DNA of 64,000 nt from Shinella daejeonensis (lineage in GTDB: Bacteria > Pseudomonadota > Alphaproteobacteria > Rhizobiales > Rhizobiaceae), in the NCBI RefSeq assembly GCF_024281235.1, contig NZ_JAHWXY010000007.1:1-64000 (forward strand). Direction: 5' to 3'. Of this stretch, positions 27,601-35,034 are shown piece after piece. Made by a program: the position numbers and the translations under genes. The stretch's first letter is position 1. Each line of letters begins with the position of its first letter. Below the pieces are notes generated by a model, which worked only from the letters and a program-made list of their open reading frames with translations, was not told the DNA's origin and did no database searches.

Positions 27601-28985
27601 AACTGTCGGCGAAGAACACCCGGCTGCGCGTCCATTACCTGCTCGAAGCCGGCTGGAAGGCGGACGCGGCCATCCAGGGTCTTGGCCGGACGCATCGCAC
27701 CAATCAGGCGCAGCCGCCGCTGTTCCGGCCGATCTCGACCAATGTGAAAGCCGAGAAGCGCTTCCTCAGCACGATTGCCCGCCGCCTCGACACCTTGGGC
27801 GCGATCACGCGCGGCCAGCGCCAGACCGGCGGCCAGGGCCTGTTCCGGCCCGAGGACAATCTGGAAAGTCCCTACGCCCGCGACGCGCTGCGCCAACTCT
27901 ACCTCCTGCTGGTGCGCGGCAAGGTCGAGGGATGTTCGCTCGAACGCTTCGAATCCTCCACTGGCCTGAAGCTGATGGACGCGAACGGCATCAAGGACGA
28001 GTTGCCCGCGATCACGACTTTCTTGAACCGGCTGCTGGCGCTGACCATCGAGCTTCAGGGCGTGCTCTTCAGCGCTTTCGAGCAGCTTCTGACCGCCCGC
28101 ATCGAGGGCGCTATCGCGTCCGGCACCTATGACGCCGGGTTGGAGACGCTGCGCGCCGAGAGCTTCACTGTCACCGACCGACAGGTAGTCTACACCCATC
28201 CCCGCACCGGGGCCGAGACCAGCCTGCTGACAATCACCGAACGCAAGCGCAACCGGCCCGTCATGCTCGATGCTGCCCTGGCGGAACTCGACGATCCGCG
28301 CGCGAATCTCCTGATCAACGAGCGCTCGGGCCGCGCGGCGGTGCAGATCCCCACCACCAGCGTCATGCTGGACGATGGCGAGATCGAGCGCCGCGTCCGG
28401 CTGATCCGGCCGATGGAAGCCCACAATGTCCCGGTCAGGATGATGGGCGAGACCCATTGGGTCAAGGCCGACCGGGACGCATTCGCTGCGGCCTGGAATG
28501 CGGAACTTGCGGAGGTGCCGGAGTTCGCAGACAGCACCCTGCATATGGTGACGGGCCTCCTGCTGCCGATCTGGAAGCGGCTGCCGAACGAGTCCACCCG
28601 CGTCTATCGCCTCCAGACCGATGCGGGCGAACGCATCATCGGCCGCAAGGTTTCGCCGGCCTGGGCCGCCAACGCGACCACGACCGGCATCACGTCGGTT
28701 ACCCCGGATGACGCCTTCGCGGCGCTGATGGAAGGCCGCACGATCCTCGATCTCGCCGAGGGCCTCCAGCTTCGCCGGGTCCGCGTCATGGGGGTGAATC
28801 GCATCGAGCTTTCCGGCTTCACCGACACCATGCGCCAGCGGCTCACGGCCTATGGCCTGTTCCACGAGATCATCTCCTGGAAGCTGCGCATGTTCGTGCC
28901 GGTCGATGCCAGCGGACCCACTGTCATCGGCAAGCTCTTCGACCGCTGGCCGGTCGAGCGCATCGGTGAGCGGGAGGCAGCCTGA
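24636..28985 (+). CDS. strawberry-notch-type methylase/helicase fusion protein
   Basis: A 1449-aa protein. N-terminal part: an N6-adenine methyltransferase-like domain (about 110-270) with RVLEPSAGTGLLA and MNPPFSV (NPPF). Middle: a superfamily 2 helicase-like NTPase with Walker A GDGTGVGKGRES (about 505) and DEAH box IIFDEAHAM (about 610). Then a C-terminal Helicase-C-like domain (LGRTHRTNQAQPP). This combination is found in the strawberry-notch proteins carried by plasmids, phages and ICEs. Likely roles are DNA modification or processing of element DNA, or protection against host defence; none is shown here. The start at 24636 follows CGAGG. Confidence 0.87.
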   Translation: MNMISASAAASATAPLPRDHDAETAACVFTAARLLLPHLERGQRVDAATLRGAMEAAFGASDATGAWNWKTAYDACEAATVLFLRKYGNALFRKAGTPATILPQLGKIAGLLPTHTRRSEEAQTFQQFSTPFPLGFAAVTAAAITPADRVLEPSAGTGLLAILAEIAGGTLLLNELAEARAGLLSSLFPALSVTRFDAAQIDDHLDPGLVPTVVLMNPPFSVMANVEGRMRDAAFRHVASALARLAPGGRLVTITGASFAPDNPAWTASWTRLQERGRVVFSAAVDGSVYAKHGTTIDTRLTVIDKLPAEDAAVFPVASGVAPDVATLIGWLAEQLPARLPVDPGLTVSVARPTAPRTVRGYVNRAARAAPAAPLAEPEGVPLAFETVDWEPAEDGRLSDAIYEDYGLQTIRIAGAQAHPTQLVQSASMASIAPPKPGYRPTLPKDILGKLSEAQLETVIYAGEAHGGFLAGAWTVDDTLDNLAAAPEDAKGAIRFRQGFMIGDGTGVGKGRESAAIILDNWLQGRRKAVWISKSDKLLEDAQRDWSALGMERLLVTPLSRFPQGKPITLGEGILFLTYATLRSDDRGERVSRVKQIVEWLGTDFDGVIIFDEAHAMANAAGGKGERGDVAASQQGRAGLRLQHALPQARVVYVSATGATTVHNLAYAQRLGLWGGEDFPFSTRAEFVEAIEAGGVAAMEVLARDLRALGLYTARSLSFKGVEYELLDHELTPEQVLIYDSYADAFAIIHNNLDAAMQAANITGGEGGSGTLNRQAKSAARSAFESAKQRFFGHLLTSMKTPTLIRSVTGDLDAGHSSVIQIVSTGEALMERRLAEIPTEEWGDLKMDLSPREYVLDYLAHSFPVQLYEPFTDSEGNLSSRPVYRDGQPVESREAVARRDEMIASLASLPPVPGALDQIIQYFGTDTVAEVTGRSRRIVRKRSVTIDRLVVENRAGSANLAETQAFMDDQKRVLVFSDAGGTGRSYHAELSAKNTRLRVHYLLEAGWKADAAIQGLGRTHRTNQAQPPLFRPISTNVKAEKRFLSTIARRLDTLGAITRGQRQTGGQGLFRPEDNLESPYARDALRQLYLLLVRGKVEGCSLERFESSTGLKLMDANGIKDELPAITTFLNRLLALTIELQGVLFSAFEQLLTARIEGAIASGTYDAGLETLRAESFTVTDRQVVYTHPRTGAETSLLTITERKRNRPVMLDAALAELDDPRANLLINERSGRAAVQIPTTSVMLDDGEIERRVRLIRPMEAHNVPVRMMGETHWVKADRDAFAAAWNAELAEVPEFADSTLHMVTGLLLPIWKRLPNESTRVYRLQTDAGERIIGRKVSPAWAANATTTGITSVTPDDAFAALMEGRTILDLAEGLQLRRVRVMGVNRIELSGFTDTMRQRLTAYGLFHEIISWKLRMFVPVDASGPTVIGKLFDRWPVERIGEREAA

Positions 28986-30028
28986 TGCCGCGTCACGGCG
29001 CCTCCGAACTGGCGATCCGTCTCGGTCGGGAGGCCGAGGCGGTGTGCCGCCACTACCTGTCGTCCGGCCATCGCGCTGGGCGATACTGGTTGGTCGGCGA
29101 TGTGCAGAACAACCCCGGCCGGTCCATGTTCGTCCGTCTTACCGGCCCTGCCTCGGGCAAGGGCGCGGCAGGGAAATGGACCGACGCATCGACCGGGGAG
29201 CATGGCGATCTGCTCGACGTCATCCGCGAGGCGCTCGGTCTGGTCGACTTCAGGGACGTGGCCGAGGAAGCGCGCCGTTTCCTCGCCCTCACGCATCCCG
29301 AGCCGGAAAAGACCAGGATGCCGACCGGCACCAGGTCCAGCCCGGCACCCGGTTCACCTGAAGCGTCGCGCCGCCTCTTCGCCATGGCGCAGCCGATCAA
29401 CGGCACGCTTGCGGAAATCTACCTCAACGGGCGGGCGCTTACCTCCCTCTCGGGCACCGCCGCGCTGCGCTACCATCCCCGGTGCTACTATCGGCCCGAC
29501 GAGCATTCGCCCACCGAGATCAGGCCGGCGCTCGTTGCCGCCGTCACCGATCTCCACGGCCAGCAGACCGGCGCGCATCGCACCTGGCTCGCCCCGGACG
29601 GGTCCGGCAAGGCACCTGTCGAAACCCCACGGCGGGCAATGGGCGACCTTCTCGGGCACGGGGTCCGCTTCGGCACCGCCGATGAGGTGCTCGCCGCCGG
29701 CGAAGGCATCGAGACCGTGCTGTCGCCCCGTCAGGTTCTGCCCCGCATGCCGATGCTGGCGGCGCTTTCGGCCGCTCACCTCGCCGCCATCCTGTTCCCA
29801 CTGAGCCTGCGCCGGCTCTATGTCGTCAGGGATCGCGACCCGGCCGGGGACGGTGCAAGAGACGGCCTGGTTGCCAGAGCGGCGAGCCTCGGGATCGAGG
29901 CGATGTCGCTCACGCCGCTCAACGGCGATTTCAACGACGATCTGCGACGCCACGGCGCCGATGCCTTCAGGGCGGCCCTGAAGGATCAGCTTCATCCCGA
30001 AGACGTGCGCCGTTTCATGGAAGGGTGA
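28985..30028 (+). CDS. toprim-domain protein (DUF7146/primase-like)
   Basis: A 347-aa protein starting in the TGATG overlap with the previous gene. The N-terminal region (VCRHYLSSGHRAGRYWLVGDV) resembles the primase-associated DUF7146 domain. The C-terminal toprim domain has AGEGIETVLS (catalytic Glu) and VVRDRDPAGDGA (DxD). Plasmid and ICE proteins of this type are thought to act as primases for single-stranded incoming DNA. No primase catalytic core is evident, so the exact activity is open. Confidence 0.85.
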   Translation: MPRHGASELAIRLGREAEAVCRHYLSSGHRAGRYWLVGDVQNNPGRSMFVRLTGPASGKGAAGKWTDASTGEHGDLLDVIREALGLVDFRDVAEEARRFLALTHPEPEKTRMPTGTRSSPAPGSPEASRRLFAMAQPINGTLAEIYLNGRALTSLSGTAALRYHPRCYYRPDEHSPTEIRPALVAAVTDLHGQQTGAHRTWLAPDGSGKAPVETPRRAMGDLLGHGVRFGTADEVLAAGEGIETVLSPRQVLPRMPMLAALSAAHLAAILFPLSLRRLYVVRDRDPAGDGARDGLVARAASLGIEAMSLTPLNGDFNDDLRRHGADAFRAALKDQLHPEDVRRFMEG

Positions 30029-30160
30029 GGGCGTGATCGGTCCCGGAGGTGCGGCCCAGCTTCGCCCCCTGCCGGTTTCGGTCTCAGGTCATCGCCAGGA
30101 GCATCCTTCGTCGGAGAGTCCCGCGCCCAGGGCCTTCTGAGAGGGCGATCGGCGCACAAA

Positions 30161-30301
30161 CGGGACGGGCAGGCAATGGCCGGGTTTGGACTATTTTCCG
30201 CCGGCGGGGACGAGCCCCGCCTTTGCATCGCGAAAGTCAAAATAGTCCACCCCGGCCATCAAGGCCCTCGCGGAGCGGGCGAGGGCTGCCAACCCGTCCC
30301 G
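30161..30301 (+). other. nested inverted-repeat, three-way-junction structure (candidate RNA or cruciform)
   Basis: Outer stem CGGGACGGG/CCCGTCCCG (30161-30169 with 30293-30301) continues as GGCA/TGCC (30172-30175 with 30287-30290). Inside are two arms. Arm 1: TGGCCGGG/CCCGGCCA (30177-30184 with 30251-30258), then GGACTATTTT/AAAATAGTCC (30188-30197 with 30239-30248), with a GGCGGGG/CCCCGCC hairpin within (30203-30209 with 30215-30221). Arm 2: GCCCTCGC/GCGAGGGC (30264-30271 with 30279-30286). Nearly every base of the junction is accounted for. Possible uses: regulatory RNA or leader of the 30366 gene, or a DNA structure for replication or transfer. Confidence 0.7.
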
Positions 30302-30365
30302 CCCGTGCGCTTCGACGCCTGCGAAGGCCGCGATGGGCGCGGTCTCCAGACGAAGGACGCTCCCG

Positions 30366-31301
30366 ATGACGAACGAAACCTATTCCGCAGGCGACGAGCC
30401 GGTCCACACCTCCTCCCAGACCGATCACGCCCTCACCGAACTCCAGCTCTACGGCTGGCGTCCCTTCCAGGACGAACCCGATCCTCGGCCGCTGCCCGAG
30501 GGCAATACCGTCGCTGTCGCCGTCACAGACATCTTCGACGCCCTTGTCTCGACGCTCGGCGACACCCGCTTAGAGCCCGACCTCGAAGAACTGCTCTGGG
30601 GGGCCGTCAATCTTTTCCACCGCGCCACCAGCCGGGTGGAGCGCGATCTCGACGACAACGAGCAGGCGCAGCGCCGGATGCAGCGGGAACAGGACGGCAG
30701 CGAGGTGAAGTCGGTCGAACTCGAACGCCTCACGGCCGAGGGGCAGACCCTGATCGAACGGCGCAACAGCATGGAACTCTTCCGCGACCTTTCAGCCGAG
30801 GCTTTCGAGCACCACACCGGCAGCGCCTGGCGGCCGCGTTCCGGCTCAATGGTCAACCATCGCAACCTGACCGCCGCGATGATCGACAGCCGCGACTTCC
30901 TTGCCGCGAAGCGCCGGGCCGAGACCGAGGTGATGCTGCCCGCCGGCCCGAAGGTGGCCGTGACCGGCGGCGCCGACTTCAACGACCATCACCTGATCTG
31001 GGCGAAGCTCGATCAGGTCCATGCCAAGCACCCGGAGATGGTGCTGCTGCACGGCGGCTCGCCAAAGGGGGCGGAACTGATCGCCTCCCGCTGGGCCGAT
31101 CACCGCAAGGTGCGCCAAGTCGCCTTCCGGCCCGACTGGACGAAGCACGGCAAGGCCGCGCCCTTCAAGCGCAACGATGCCATGCTGGACGTGCTGCCGG
31201 TCGGCGTCCTCGTCTTCCCCGGCACCGGGATCCAGGAGAACCTCGCCGACAAGGCCCGCAAGCTCGGCATCCCGGTCATGAAGTTCGACGGCGGCGCGTA
31301 A
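30366..31301 (+). CDS. DUF2493 (SLOG-type) domain protein
   Basis: A 311-aa protein. The C-terminal third has the DUF2493 Rossmann-like fold: KVAVTGGADFNDH, LLHGGSPKGAE and VLVFPGTG. The family belongs to the SLOG superfamily, whose members are thought to bind nucleotide-derived ligands. Residues 90-150 are charged and probably helical. It is common on alphaproteobacterial plasmids and ICEs, with unknown function. GAAGGACG precedes the ATG; the large structure at 30161-30301 lies 64 bases upstream. Confidence 0.82.
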   Translation: MTNETYSAGDEPVHTSSQTDHALTELQLYGWRPFQDEPDPRPLPEGNTVAVAVTDIFDALVSTLGDTRLEPDLEELLWGAVNLFHRATSRVERDLDDNEQAQRRMQREQDGSEVKSVELERLTAEGQTLIERRNSMELFRDLSAEAFEHHTGSAWRPRSGSMVNHRNLTAAMIDSRDFLAAKRRAETEVMLPAGPKVAVTGGADFNDHHLIWAKLDQVHAKHPEMVLLHGGSPKGAELIASRWADHRKVRQVAFRPDWTKHGKAAPFKRNDAMLDVLPVGVLVFPGTGIQENLADKARKLGIPVMKFDGGA

Positions 31302-31462
31302 GCGCCGCCGTTCGGCGGCTTTCAGCCGCCGAATCTTGACAGAAAACGACGCCGGGCATTTGATGGAACATTCTTGAAGAACCGGCGAAGCAGCATAGTC
31401 GCAGGCGGAGCGTATCTCCCGGCAGCCTGTCGTGATCCTCAACCGTTCTGCTGGAGGTTTCC

Positions 31463-31879
31463 ATGACGTTGATCCTGCTCGCCATCTCCTTGACCATCAC
31501 GGCCTGCGTAATCGCCTGGAATCTTGCGATCTATGCCTTGCCGGTCATGGCAGCCATTACTGCCGCTCAGTTTGCGTGGGGCGCGGGAGCTGGCGTTCTA
31601 ATGTCCGGCCTCAGTGCCGCGGGTGCGGCCCTGCTGTCGATCGCGCTGGTGATCGCGGTTCTCGGCTTCGCCAGGAACCCGATTCTGCGCTTCATCGCGC
31701 TCGCGCTCTTCGCGGTGCCCGCCGTCATCGCGGGATATGCCCTGGTCTATGGCATCACGAAGAACGCCATCGACTCCAGCCTCGCCCTCAATCTGCTCGG
31801 CGGTATCGGCGGCCTTGTCATTGGCGTCTCGGCCATCGTCAATCTGAACGCCCTCGGCGAGTCCGTATTCTCGCGCTGA
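31463..31879 (+). CDS. small integral membrane protein
   Basis: A 138-aa hydrophobic protein with about four predicted transmembrane helices (LILLAISLTITACVIAW; an Ala/Gly-rich stretch near 25-45; LLSIALVIAVLG; FIALALFAVPAVIAGYAL). Not recognised. CTGGAGG precedes the ATG. It stands alone between the DUF2493 gene and a decayed ssb copy. Confidence 0.65.
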   Translation: MTLILLAISLTITACVIAWNLAIYALPVMAAITAAQFAWGAGAGVLMSGLSAAGAALLSIALVIAVLGFARNPILRFIALALFAVPAVIAGYALVYGITKNAIDSSLALNLLGGIGGLVIGVSAIVNLNALGESVFSR

Positions 31880-31966
31880 ACCGGCGGGCCGTTCTCCCGC
31901 TTCCAAGGCGAAAACCCGGCGGCCCGCGCCGCCGGGGTCCGGGCCTTCCGCACAGGTATCGGGCCA

Positions 31967-32337
31967 TCACGCCAGCGATGCCCTTGCCCAATCGCTCTCG
32001 GTCTGCTTTGTCCGGCGTGGAAATCTGTCGTCGGCATGAGTTCCGCTGCCATGGCGGTCAATCCCTGCCGCCTCGCCACTCCGTGCCGGGGATGCAGCCA
32101 CGAACACCTTCATGCCCTTTTCGCAATGCTGACGGACCGGGCCTGCGGCTGTCGAAACGGGGGCGATGCCCTGCCGAGCCCACGAATCCGATAGCTGCCT
32201 CGTTCTCATCCCGAACGACGTAGCCTTCCTGCGGGAAGCGCGAAGGTGGCCGGGAAAGGGGTGGGCGGTGCTGTGCCGGGTGATCCGGGGTTCCGGGGCC
32301 TGCCGGGCCGCTGCTACCGGTGATGACGATGGAACAT
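31967..32337 (-). pseudogene. ssb: decayed copy of ssb
   Basis: Read on the minus strand, patches match the intact SSB at 32584 in order: a start with ATCGTCATC; SRFPQEGYVVRDENE beside RYSEGRVLRDENG; VRQHCEKGMKVFV beside VQEHCKEGMKVLV; and RTKQTESD beside RAKQTEND. The matches fall in different frames, so frameshifts have broken the gene. It lies inverted to and 250 bases from the intact ssb. Confidence 0.75.
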
Positions 32338-32543
32338 GCGGTGCATCTCCGATCCGCTCTCGAAAGCACCATCCCTCCGACTGACTGATCCCCTAAGTCC
32401 GTTCGGTTTCCACCAGCAACCCCCGCGGCTCCGGACCGTGTTGCCGCGCAAGCGCGGCTGCCCGCCCCACTCCGGGCCTTAGGGGCAAGCTGCCGAAAGG
32501 TCGGCAGTTGCGGGAGTCTCCCGACGGCCTTGGCCGGGTCTCG
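32338..32543 (+). other. hairpin-rich intergenic region upstream of ssb
   Basis: Contains GCCGCGC-AA-GCGCGGC (near 32450) and CTGCCG/CGGCAG (near 32490), but no gene. Probably leader and terminator signals between the ssb pseudogene and ssb. Confidence 0.45.
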
Positions 32544-32564
32544 TCGGAGGGATGGTCCCTCCGA
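32544..32564 (+). promoter_or_regulatory. leader hairpin with TGG loop, copy 2 (ssb)
   Basis: A perfect 9-bp stem TCGGAGGGA/TCCCTCCGA (32544-32552 with 32556-32564) closed by TGG, 19 bases before the ssb ATG. It shares the tip and the AACCC-ATG junction with the leader at 21913. Confidence 0.55.
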
Positions 32565-32583
32565 GGAGCAACGGAGATAACCC

Positions 32584-32985
32584 ATGCAGAACATCGTCAT
32601 CCTCGCCGGCAACCTTGGCGCCGACCCCGAAACCAACACCACGCGGAACGACACCCGCATCACCACCTTCCGCATGGCCACCTCGCGCCCCCGCTACTCG
32701 GAAGGCCGCGTCCTCCGCGACGAGAACGGCTATCGGGTCCAGGACACGGAATGGCACCGCATCAAGTGCTTCAACGGCCTTGGCAAGTCGGTCCAGGAGC
32801 ATTGCAAGGAAGGCATGAAGGTTCTGGTTCGGGGCCGCATCCACTATACGAAGTGGCAGGATCAGCAGGGCAATGACCGCTATGGCTGCGAGATCATCGC
32901 CGAGACGGTCGATTTCCTGAGCCGGGCGAAGCAGACCGAGAACGATGACGGCAAGTTCATCGACGACGATGACATCCCATTCTGA
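32584..32985 (+). CDS. ssb: single-stranded DNA-binding protein
   Basis: A 133-aa SSB with an N-terminal OB fold (MQNIVILAGNLGADPETN ... FRMATSRPRY ... TEWHRIKCFNGLGKSV ... GMKVLVRGRIHYTKW) and the acidic C-terminal tip DDDDIPF that recruits replication proteins. It would coat the single strand arriving by conjugation. It has its own hairpin leader. A decayed second copy lies upstream on the other strand. Confidence 0.95.
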   Translation: MQNIVILAGNLGADPETNTTRNDTRITTFRMATSRPRYSEGRVLRDENGYRVQDTEWHRIKCFNGLGKSVQEHCKEGMKVLVRGRIHYTKWQDQQGNDRYGCEIIAETVDFLSRAKQTENDDGKFIDDDDIPF

Positions 32986-33103
32986 GCGGAAGCCCGGAGC
33001 CCGGCGGCGCAAGCCGCCGGGTTTTCCCCATGTTCGCACCGAAATGCGCCCGCCATCTTTCCCGGTCCATGAAGACATGTCGAACGGATCGACCGCTCGG
33101 CAT

Positions 33104-33225
33104 GTCTGATGAAAGGGGGGCAAGCCGCCCCTCTCAAACTCTCCCCATGAAGGGGCAGGGCAGAGCCCCGCCCCCTCAAACTCCCCCACCATGGAGGGGC
33201 TTCCCCTCCAAACCACCCCTTTGGC
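33104..33225 (+). repeat. tandem hairpin array 1
   Basis: Three units of about 40 bp. Each has a GGGG..CCCC hairpin, a CTCAAAC-type linker and a CTCCCC-(C)ATG junction. The first unit (CTGATGAAAGGGGGGCAAGC, from 33106) is nearly identical to that of array 2. The 486-bp gap 32986-33471 holds no other feature I can see. Confidence 0.6.
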
Positions 33226-33471
33226 GTTGCGCCGAATATTGTCGCGGCCCCTGGTCGGGGCCGCGGGCTCTTCTCTCTCTGACTTCGGATCATGCACCAG
33301 CCACTCCGGCGTCAAGGACATCGCGGTCCCCCCAATTTTCAGCCGCCGCCCAAGGGCGTCGTCAGAAAATCGGCTCCCTCGCTCGCCGCCGCTGGCGGTC
33401 GCTTCGCGATCCCTGACCCCTCGCGGCTACAGTGCAGGCTCCTTCCGTCAGAGAGCGAAAGGAGACATGAC

Positions 33472-33846
33472 ATGAATAATCACAAGATCATCAGCATCGA
33501 CGGTGGCAGCGCAGCTTACTGGCGCGAGCGCAAGCATGCCTTCCGCCTCATCCGTGAGGCCGAGCTGGCGGCGGAGCGGCTGGCAGATGCGCCGATGTAT
33601 CTGCACGGCGGCTACGATGAGGACGGCGATGTGATTCCCATCGAAAACCTCGGCCCCCACGATGACATGGAGGACGCGATCCGGGCCATCGAGGCCGATC
33701 CGACAGCGGTGAGCATCCTCGTCGCGCAGGGGCGCACGGACATCGGTGGGCACAAGGTCAAGGCAGTGATCGCCGGGTTGGAACCGGACTGGGGCCACAT
33801 CGAGGACCCGGTGAGCAATCCGCTCTGGGGACCGGATACCGACTGA
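33472..33846 (+). CDS. conserved small protein of unknown function
   Basis: A 124-aa acidic protein (KIISIDGGSAAYWRERKHAFRL, HGGYDEDGDVIPIENLGPHDD). Not recognised. AAAGGAGA lies just before the ATG. It sits alone between two related hairpin arrays (33104 and 33930), which suggests duplication of the repeat around it or insertion of the gene between them. Confidence 0.68.
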   Translation: MNNHKIISIDGGSAAYWRERKHAFRLIREAELAAERLADAPMYLHGGYDEDGDVIPIENLGPHDDMEDAIRAIEADPTAVSILVAQGRTDIGGHKVKAVIAGLEPDWGHIEDPVSNPLWGPDTD

Positions 33847-33929
33847 GCCTGCGACGAGAGGCGGCAAAGCCGCCTCTCGTCTTTGCTTCGTCGTCAGGAG
33901 GCCCGGCGGCCGGATCGACCGGCCACCAA

Positions 33930-34110
33930 GGCTGATGAAAGGGGGGCAAGCCACCCCTCTCAAACTCTCCCCATGAAGGAAGGGGCAGGCCCCCTCCTTC
34001 AAACATCCTCCCCAAGGGAAGGGCTGAAGCCCCTCCCTTGAACCCACCCATGGGAAGGAGGCGACGGTTCCCTCACCCTCCTTCCCAAACCCATCCTCCT
34101 CTCCCTGAAC
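33930..34110 (+). repeat. tandem hairpin array 2
   Basis: About four units built like array 1: for example GGAAGGGG-CAGG-CCCCCTCC, and AAGGGAAGGGGC-type with GCCCCTCCCTT, separated by CAAAC or GAACC linkers. On the minus strand the units read in one frame as a roughly 13-residue periodic peptide (GEFERGGLPPF-like), which is a by-product of the repeat and not a gene. Confidence 0.6.
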
Positions 34111-34240
34111 CTGTTGAGCCGTATTCCCAGGACGCCATCGGTATGACCGCCCGGCGACCGAATCAGATGCGAGGCCGTGAGGCCAAGTTTCGCCAAATCA
34201 GGCGTTTTCGCGCAGAAACAGACTGGCGCGCGATCATAGA

Positions 34241-34257
34241 ACGACTAAAATAGTCGT
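34241..34257 (+). promoter_or_regulatory. dyad operator upstream of the XRE regulator
   Basis: Perfect dyad ACGACTA-AAA-TAGTCGT, 43 bases before the regulator start. It contains AAAATAGTC, the half-site also found inverted in the structure at 30188-30248. Likely bound by the downstream HTH protein. Confidence 0.55.
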
Positions 34258-34299
34258 AGTTCTAGAGTGCGTGCAGGTCCGAATGGGAGGTGATCATGT

Positions 34300-34548
34300 A
34301 TGATCACCGCCCGACAGTCACGGGCCGCGCGTGCGTTGCTGGGTTGGACACAGGAGACGCTCGCTGACAAGGCCCGTGTATCACTCACTGCGCTCAAACG
34401 CCTCGAATCCGAGAACGGACTCGAGGTGTTCGAATCCACGCGCGATGAGGTGCGCCGCGCGCTCGAAGCCGCCGGGATCGTTTTCCTGTCCACCGACAAG
34501 GGCGAGGGCGTGCTGCTCCTTCACGAAGGCAGCAACGCGAAACGGTGA
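34300..34548 (+). CDS. small XRE-type HTH regulator (QseC-like)
   Basis: An 82-aa DNA-binding protein with a Cro/C1-type HTH (RQSRAARALLGWTQETLADKARVSLTALKRLE, residues about 4-36) and a short C-terminal dimerisation part. Size and place, directly before a DUF2285 gene and fseA, match QseC, the regulator that controls the antiactivator QseM in ICEMlSymR7A as I recall. GGGAGG precedes the ATG. It probably binds the dyad at 34241 and controls itself and the next gene. Confidence 0.75.
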   Translation: MITARQSRAARALLGWTQETLADKARVSLTALKRLESENGLEVFESTRDEVRRALEAAGIVFLSTDKGEGVLLLHEGSNAKR

Positions 34549-34922
34549 CGTCACGGCTGCCGTTGCGACCAGTTCTCGTCAAAAAGGATGGCTATCTCCC
34601 AACGGAGATGGTTAACAAATGCGTTACCTGCGACGATGAGAAAGTGATGGCACAGGCAATACAGGCGTTTCTGGATAAACCGCCATCCAGTGATTCGCTG
34701 ACATCTTATGATCGCGAACATATGAAGCTCTATATGCGGCTGCTCGATGCGGAACGCGACGGTGCCGACTGGCGCGAGGCCGTGCATGTTCTTTTTGGCC
34801 TGAGTCCCGACCGCGATCCCGAGCGCTGCCGCTCCATCCATGATGCTCACCTTGCCCGCGCGCATTGGATGACCGAACACGGCTACCGCGAACTGGTCCG
34901 CGAAAGCCAGCGAAAGACCTGA
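34545..34922 (+). CDS. DUF2285-domain protein, possible QseM-like antiactivator
   Basis: A 125-aa protein. Residues about 55-120 (YDREHMKLYMRLLDAERDGADW, LARAHWMTEHGYRELV) match the DUF2285 fold also present at the C-terminus of FseA. In ICEMlSymR7A a small protein of this type, QseM, blocks the quorum-sensing activator TraR and FseA. Here it overlaps the XRE gene (GTGA at 34545), unlike the divergent qseC-qseM layout I recall. A start at 34608 would give 104 aa. Role inferred from family and position. Confidence 0.7.
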   Translation: MTSRLPLRPVLVKKDGYLPTEMVNKCVTCDDEKVMAQAIQAFLDKPPSSDSLTSYDREHMKLYMRLLDAERDGADWREAVHVLFGLSPDRDPERCRSIHDAHLARAHWMTEHGYRELVRESQRKT

Positions 34923-34924
34923 TC

Positions 34925-34945
34925 GTGATGCGCGCGACGCATCAC
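34925..34945 (+). promoter_or_regulatory. 21-bp perfect dyad between the DUF2285 gene and fseA
   Basis: GTGATGCG-CGCGA-CGCATCAC, two bases after the DUF2285 gene stop and about 90 bases before fseA. It could be a regulator site for fseA or a terminator stem, but no T tract follows. Confidence 0.55.
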
Positions 34946-35034
34946 CCGTTGACCGTCACCCGACTTCCCGAGATCAACCAACGCGTGAATTCTGAGTCTT
35001 CCCTATCCCTCTGGAAGAGCCTCGGGAGGCCGTG

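Noticed and set aside
24447-28865. minus-strand frames of about 600 aa opposite the methylase/helicase gene
   Set aside because: They mirror a well-supported 1449-aa gene; the residue composition is unusual and no motif was seen.
33758-34051. minus-strand frame with periodic GEFERGG peptide
   Set aside because: It is the translation of the tandem hairpin array, not a protein-coding gene.
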